Source of the DNA: Rhizorhabdus sp.
GTDB taxonomy: Bacteria > Pseudomonadota > Alphaproteobacteria > Sphingomonadales > Sphingomonadaceae
Reading direction: 5' to 3'
Assembly: GCA_004297635.1 (NCBI GenBank)
Contig: SCUQ01000069.1
Span: forward strand, 1 to 9,262
Length of the DNA stretch: 9,262 nucleotides
Shown here piece after piece: positions 6,042-9,262 of the stretch (positions are counted from its first letter, which is position 1; every line of letters starts with the position of its first letter). The notes beneath the pieces were generated by a model that saw only the letters and a program-made list of their open reading frames with translations, made no database searches and was not told the origin of the DNA. The position numbers and the translations under genes were made by a program.

Positions 6042-7076
6042 ATGCATATCAACACCGAGAGTGTTCCCGATCGCCTGCATCCGACGCTGAAGCTCTTCTT
6101 GAGCGCCGATATCGTCGGATCGACGGCGCTGAAACAGCCGTTCGACCTCGATAAGCCGGATGACGCGGATTCATTCCGTCTTTGGTCGTCAACGATCAAG
6201 AACTTCTACGTGGAGATGACTAAGGCGTTCCTGCGCGAGCAATGGGACCAGCGGAAAGTCGACGTGGCGAAGGCGCTGTACCTGGATGATCGGGAGGCGG
6301 CGAGCGCCAAGCATCTGCTTGGGCCACCGCCAGTGATATGGAAGACGATCGGTGACGAGATCATCTTCACGAAAGATCTGACGGACGATCTCCAGATATG
6401 GATCGTGCTTGAGGCATGGTTGGCGGCCACGACTCGCGTTCGCAATTCCCTGCGAACCCTGGGCGTCGGGCGGGGTGCTGTGCTTGATCTGAAAAGTACG
6501 GCATGGCTTGCCGGTTTTCCGGTTCGCAATCACACTGTTTACGGCCCCTCGACCGGCGAAGACAGCAGCCGGGCGGGCAATGTCGATTATATTGGACCCG
6601 CGATCGATATAGGGTTCCGGCTATGCCAGTTGTCGACCGCGCAGCGGTTTCACCTCAGCGTCGACGTGGTCTATTTCCTTTCTTCCACCACCGCCTTTTC
6701 TTCGTATGACGATGGTTTGCGGCGCTATCTTCTTGCTCGGCCGGGGCGCGTCGAGGAGCAGTTCGGCACCATCCAAGTTTATTTCGGGGGAACGGAATAT
6801 CTGCGGGGTGTAATGGGAGGAACGCACTATCCCAAATTCTGGCTGGACGTTCACCATTCGGATTCTCTGGAAAAAACCGAAAGGGACCTGGTGAAGCCGC
6901 CACAAATGCATTCCGACTGGGCAGCGTTGAAGATATATTGCGAGAAATTTTACGAGGACAGGAAGAAATTTCTGTTCAAGCCGTTTATAAACGGAAAATC
7001 CTTTTCGGCCTCGACCATTCACGGAAACTATCAGCGTTTCTTCGATCAGGTTGTAGGGCGGATGGACTTCCGATGA
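6042..7076 (+). CDS. Pycsar-type (PycC-like) class III nucleotide cyclase homologue
   Basis: The 344-aa protein carries a class III cyclase domain. LFLSADIVGSTALK (18-31) has the first metal Asp (Asp23) and the G-S-T turn. WKTIGDEIIF (100-109) has the base-selecting Lys position (Lys101) and the second metal Asp (Asp105). KSTAWLAGFPVRN (151-163) is a motif I associate with Pycsar-type cyclases. YIGPAIDIGFRL (183-194) aligns with the 'G..vN.aaR' transition-state helix, with Arg193 kept and Asp189 at the Asn position. About 95 C-terminal residues after the domain are unexplained. No TM, HAMP or receptor domain is seen, so it is probably a soluble cytoplasmic enzyme. Family knowledge: PycC makes cCMP or cUMP on phage infection to activate a toxic effector. 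The nucleotide product here cannot be told. No Shine-Dalgarno site is evident before ATG 6042; the 15-nt gap suggests coupling to the IrrE-like gene. Codon use is less GC-rich than the core. Confidence 0.75.
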   Translation: MHINTESVPDRLHPTLKLFLSADIVGSTALKQPFDLDKPDDADSFRLWSSTIKNFYVEMTKAFLREQWDQRKVDVAKALYLDDREAASAKHLLGPPPVIWKTIGDEIIFTKDLTDDLQIWIVLEAWLAATTRVRNSLRTLGVGRGAVLDLKSTAWLAGFPVRNHTVYGPSTGEDSSRAGNVDYIGPAIDIGFRLCQLSTAQRFHLSVDVVYFLSSTTAFSSYDDGLRRYLLARPGRVEEQFGTIQVYFGGTEYLRGVMGGTHYPKFWLDVHHSDSLEKTERDLVKPPQMHSDWAALKIYCEKFYEDRKKFLFKPFINGKSFSASTIHGNYQRFFDQVVGRMDFR

Positions 7077-7097
7077 CCGTCCGGAACCGGAAAATGC

Positions 7098-7421
7098 TCA
7101 GCGATCGTTGTTGGCGCTGCTCTTCGAGACGAGCGCGAGGACTTCCTCCTCGCTGATCATGTCCTCGAACTGGATGCCGAAGCGGTTGCCCTCCACCCAG
7201 CGGACGATGCCGGGAACCTCGAAATTCTGGCGCTCCAGCAACAGCCGGCAGCCTATGGGCGGCGGTGGCGACGCGCTGAGCATCGCACCGCCCTGCGATA
7301 CGTCGAGCAGCACGCCGCTGGCTTCCCCATGGACCGAGAAGAAGGTCGCGGCGAGCATGATCCGATGGCGTCCGAAGCGACGGCCATCCGCAACTTGCTG
7401 CTCTTGCTCCGCAAAGGCCAT
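7098..7421 (-). CDS. Single-domain PilZ protein (putative c-di-GMP receptor)
   Basis: From ATG 7421 it encodes 107 aa. The c-di-GMP-binding hallmarks of PilZ are both present: RxxxR at Arg14-Arg18 (RRFGRHR) and DxSxxG at Asp40-Gly45 (DVSQGG). Beta-barrel strands follow (GAMLSA, CRLLLE, GIVRWVEGNRFGIQF), ending in a short acidic helix. It probably binds c-di-GMP in the cytoplasm and relays it to a partner; target unknown. The frame is open upstream to TTG 7463 (121 aa), but neither start has a strong ribosome site, so the N-terminus is uncertain. It converges on the cyclase gene with a 21-nt gap and is divergent from the cytochrome b gene. Codon use is like the core genome, so it is probably native rather than part of the island. 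Confidence 0.88.
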   Translation of the reverse strand: MAFAEQEQQVADGRRFGRHRIMLAATFFSVHGEASGVLLDVSQGGAMLSASPPPPIGCRLLLERQNFEVPGIVRWVEGNRFGIQFEDMISEEEVLALVSKSSANNDR

Positions 7422-7475
7422 CCGTCCGTCGTTCCCAGAATCCGATTCATTCCAATCACGCAATCATCCCAGATT

Positions 7476-7497
7476 ATCGCTAATGAATCGCTAATGG
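7476..7497. repeat. Tandem 11-bp repeat in the PilZ/cytochrome b divergent region
   Basis: ATCGCTAATGA (7476-7486) is followed directly by ATCGCTAATGG (7487-7497). Two near-identical copies one helical turn apart resemble a direct-repeat operator. They lie between the divergent PilZ and cytochrome b genes. Confidence 0.4.
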
Positions 7498-7540
7498 ACC
7501 GGTGCGATAAGGAGTTTTCCGAAGGCGGGGTGGGCATGTT

Positions 7541-8401
7541 ATGCTGTCGGCGATGACCGTCCCGGACCCCAGCGAGAGCTCCATCGTCGCCCCGCGCGGC
7601 GGCGATCTGGTGCGCCGTCATCGGCTTTCGACGCGCATCTGGCACTGGATCAATGCCGTCACCATCTTCGTGATGCTGATGAGCGGGCTGATGATCTTCA
7701 ACGCGCATCCCCGGCTTTACTGGGGCCAATATGGGGCGAACCACGACCGCGCCTGGCTGCAGATCGGTGCGACCGGCGATGAGGGGATCGTCCGGATCGG
7801 CGAGGTCCGGATTGCCACCACAGGCGTGCTCGGCCTGTGGAAAGATAGCGAGGGTGTGGTCAAGCGCAGGGCCTTTCCCTGGTGGGCGACGATCCCGTCG
7901 AGCTACAGCCTCGCCGATGCCCGGCTCTGGCATTTCTTCTTTGCCTGGGTGCTGGTGACGCTGGGTATCGCCTATGCGGCGATCAGCCTGGTCAACCGGC
8001 ACGTCCAGCGTGACCTGCTGCCGCGTCGCGATGAGCTTCATCCGCGCCATATCTGGCATGATATCAAGGCGCATGCCCGGCTGCGCTTCCCCACCGGGCT
8101 GGCGGCGCTGCGCTACAATATCCTCCAGAAGCTCGCCTATCTGTCGGTGCTGTTCGGGCTGATCCCGCTGGTGATCCTGACCGGCCTAACCATGTCGCCG
8201 GGCGTCAACGCCGCCTGGCCGTGGCTGCTCGATCTGTTCGGCGGGCGGCAGTCGGCGCGATCGATCCATTTCCTCTGCGCGGCGGGCTTCGCGCTGTTCA
8301 TCCTCGTCCATCTGCTGATGGTGGTGCTGGCGGGGCCGATCAACGAGATACGATCGATGATCACCGGGCGATACCGGCTGCCGAGGGAGCGCGACCAATG
8401 A
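7541..8401 (+). CDS. Cytochrome b561/hydrogenase-type membrane cytochrome b subunit
   Basis: The 286-aa integral membrane protein has four predicted helices: around 33-53 (IWHWINAVTIFVMLMSGLMI), 130-151, 199-216 and 243-264. Histidines placed for b-heme ligation are His35 in helix 1, His131 at the start of helix 2, and His243 and His257 in helix 4. The layout is that of the cytochrome b/b6 domain proteins of hydrogenase, formate dehydrogenase and thiosulfate reductase (Ni,Fe-hydrogenase cytochrome b/COG4117). An unusually long loop between helices 1 and 2 (about 54-129) probably faces the periplasm. It overlaps the downstream molybdoenzyme gene by ATGA, so it is probably that enzyme's quinone-linked electron partner. 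ATG 7553 is an alternative start; the ribosome site is weak. Confidence 0.88.
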   Translation: MLSAMTVPDPSESSIVAPRGGDLVRRHRLSTRIWHWINAVTIFVMLMSGLMIFNAHPRLYWGQYGANHDRAWLQIGATGDEGIVRIGEVRIATTGVLGLWKDSEGVVKRRAFPWWATIPSSYSLADARLWHFFFAWVLVTLGIAYAAISLVNRHVQRDLLPRRDELHPRHIWHDIKAHARLRFPTGLAALRYNILQKLAYLSVLFGLIPLVILTGLTMSPGVNAAWPWLLDLFGGRQSARSIHFLCAAGFALFILVHLLMVVLAGPINEIRSMITGRYRLPRERDQ

Positions 8402-9153
8402 TCACGCGGCGCGGGCTTATCGGATCGCTGGCGGCCGGCGCGGGCGGACTGCTGCTGTCGGGATGCAACAGGATCAACGCCGACCCCGCTGTGCGCTCGC
8501 TGCTGCAAAGCGCGGAGGGGCTGACGATGCGCGCCCAGCGGCTCATCGCCGATCGCAGCGCGCCGGCGCGCGAATTCACGGCCGCCGATCTGTCGCCGGT
8601 GTTCCGGGCCAATGGCACGCGCCAGCCCGCGGGACCGGACTATGAAGCCCATCGCCTCGCCGGATTCGCCGACTGGCGGCTGCGGATCGACGGGCTCGTG
8701 GCGCGGCCGCAGTCGCTGTCGATGGCGCAGATCCGGTCGATGCCGCATCGTACCCAGATCACCCGGCATGACTGCGTCGAGGGCTGGAGCGCGATCGGGC
8801 AATGGACCGGCGTACCGCTTCACCTTCTGCTCGATCGCGCCGGTCTGCGCAGCCATGCCCGCTACCTGATCTTCCACTGTGCCGACCGCTATGCCCAGGC
8901 CGACTATTATGAGAGCATCGACCTGATCGATGCCTTTCATCCGCAGACGATCCTGGCCTGGGGACTCAACCGCGAACTGCTGCCGGTGGGCAATGGCGCG
9001 CCGCTGCGCCTCAGGGTCGAACGCCAGCTTGGGTACAAGCACGCCAAATATGTGCGGCGGATAGAAGCCGTCGAGACGCTCGCTTCGGTCGGCCTAGGCA
9101 AAGGCGGCTATTGGGAGGATCATCACGACTATGCCTGGTATGCGGGAATCTAG
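8398..9153 (+). CDS. Molybdopterin-dependent oxidoreductase, sulfite oxidase/YedY-like, Tat-exported lipoprotein
   Basis: The 251-aa protein starts with MITRRGLIGSLAAGAGGLLL, a twin-arginine signal, ending in the lipobox LLSGC with Cys23, so it is probably a membrane-tethered periplasmic lipoprotein. The molybdopterin fold (COG2041) shows LRIDGLVARPQSLSM, then RHDCVEGWSAIGQWTGVPL with Cys126 as the presumed Mo ligand, LIFHCAD, and GAPLRLRVERQLGYKHAKYVRRIE near 200-223. The substrate is unknown. Relatives oxidise sulfite or reduce methionine sulfoxide (MsrP), but the partner here is a four-helix cytochrome b of the hydrogenase/thiosulfate-reductase type, unlike MsrQ. Residues 24-90 are an extra N-terminal linker. 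The start is fixed by the 4-nt overlap with the cytochrome gene; the ATG at 8398 lies directly before the Tat motif. Confidence 0.9.
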   Translation: MITRRGLIGSLAAGAGGLLLSGCNRINADPAVRSLLQSAEGLTMRAQRLIADRSAPAREFTAADLSPVFRANGTRQPAGPDYEAHRLAGFADWRLRIDGLVARPQSLSMAQIRSMPHRTQITRHDCVEGWSAIGQWTGVPLHLLLDRAGLRSHARYLIFHCADRYAQADYYESIDLIDAFHPQTILAWGLNRELLPVGNGAPLRLRVERQLGYKHAKYVRRIEAVETLASVGLGKGGYWEDHHDYAWYAGI

Positions 9154-9188
9154 GCGCTCATAGGCTCCGATCTTATTAGGATTCGGCC

Positions 9189-9262
9189 TTACGGTCGGGC
9201 GGTCGGGCGACGGCTATCGATCAGCGTGAATAGCCCGACACCGCCGATGACAAGCGCCGTGC
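9189..9262 (-). CDS. C-terminal end of a membrane protein, truncated by the window edge
   Basis: A minus-strand frame open at the window edge ends at TAA (9191-9189). Its visible 23 residues, beginning TALVIGGVGLFTLIDS, form a hydrophobic helix followed by a basic tail RRPTARP, typical of a membrane protein's C-terminus. It converges on the molybdoenzyme gene with a 35-nt gap containing no convincing terminator. Too little is visible for a family call. Confidence 0.45.
   Translation of the reverse strand, partial: TALVIGGVGLFTLIDSRRPTARP

Noticed and set aside
7098..7421. PilZ protein as the effector of the cyclase system
   Set aside because: It is on the opposite strand, has native-like codon use and has the motifs for c-di-GMP rather than a cyclic mononucleotide, so adjacency is not good evidence.
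9154..9188. Terminator hairpin after the molybdoenzyme gene
   Set aside because: The only pairing found (CCGA with TCGG) is 4 bp with mismatches inside, too weak to call.
1..9262. CRISPR array, tRNA/rRNA genes, transposase or integrase
   Set aside because: No regularly spaced repeats, no RNA gene signatures and no transposase or integrase frame were seen on either strand.

Overview
The window looks like the chromosome of a sphingomonad-type alphaproteobacterium (Sphingomonas/Rhizorhabdus-like). This rests on the high GC of most of the window, the protein sequences, the hemW-rdgB-rph group opposite hrcA, and a repeat of the 'gtcatgctgaac...' type that is common in these genomes. The genus is an inference.

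Left part (1-5069), conserved core. A 5'-truncated periplasmic penicillin-binding-protein-activator-like protein (+) runs into a strong GC hairpin. Beyond it is an unlisted 27-codon membrane micro-ORF (-). Next comes a tightly overlapping minus-strand operon read rph -> rdgB -> hemW (RNase PH, XTP/dITP pyrophosphatase, heme chaperone), with 4-nt ATGA overlaps. hrcA, the heat-shock repressor, is divergent from rph. A REP-like inverted repeat sits between rph and hrcA.

Middle part (about 5070-7076), accessory island. The composition changes abruptly to an AT-rich, palindrome-rich leader. Two plus-strand genes of lower GC follow: a 139-aa ImmA/IrrE-like protein that has lost its HEXXH metal site, and, 15 nt downstream, a 344-aa class III nucleotide-cyclase-like protein. 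The cyclase resembles the PycC cyclases of Pycsar anti-phage defence (cCMP/cUMP signalling). No canonical Pycsar effector (cyclic-nucleotide-binding domain fused to TM, or TIR) is present. The IrrE-like protein is therefore the only operon partner and a candidate for a new effector or regulator. This pair is the most interesting content of the window.

Right part (7077-9262). A single-domain PilZ protein (-) converges on the cyclase gene. Divergent from it, a four-helix cytochrome b gene overlaps by 4 nt a gene for a Tat-exported, lipobox-bearing molybdopterin oxidoreductase of the sulfite-oxidase/YedY fold. The two probably form a membrane-anchored periplasmic redox couple. The last bases hold the C-terminal membrane end of a convergent gene cut by the window edge.
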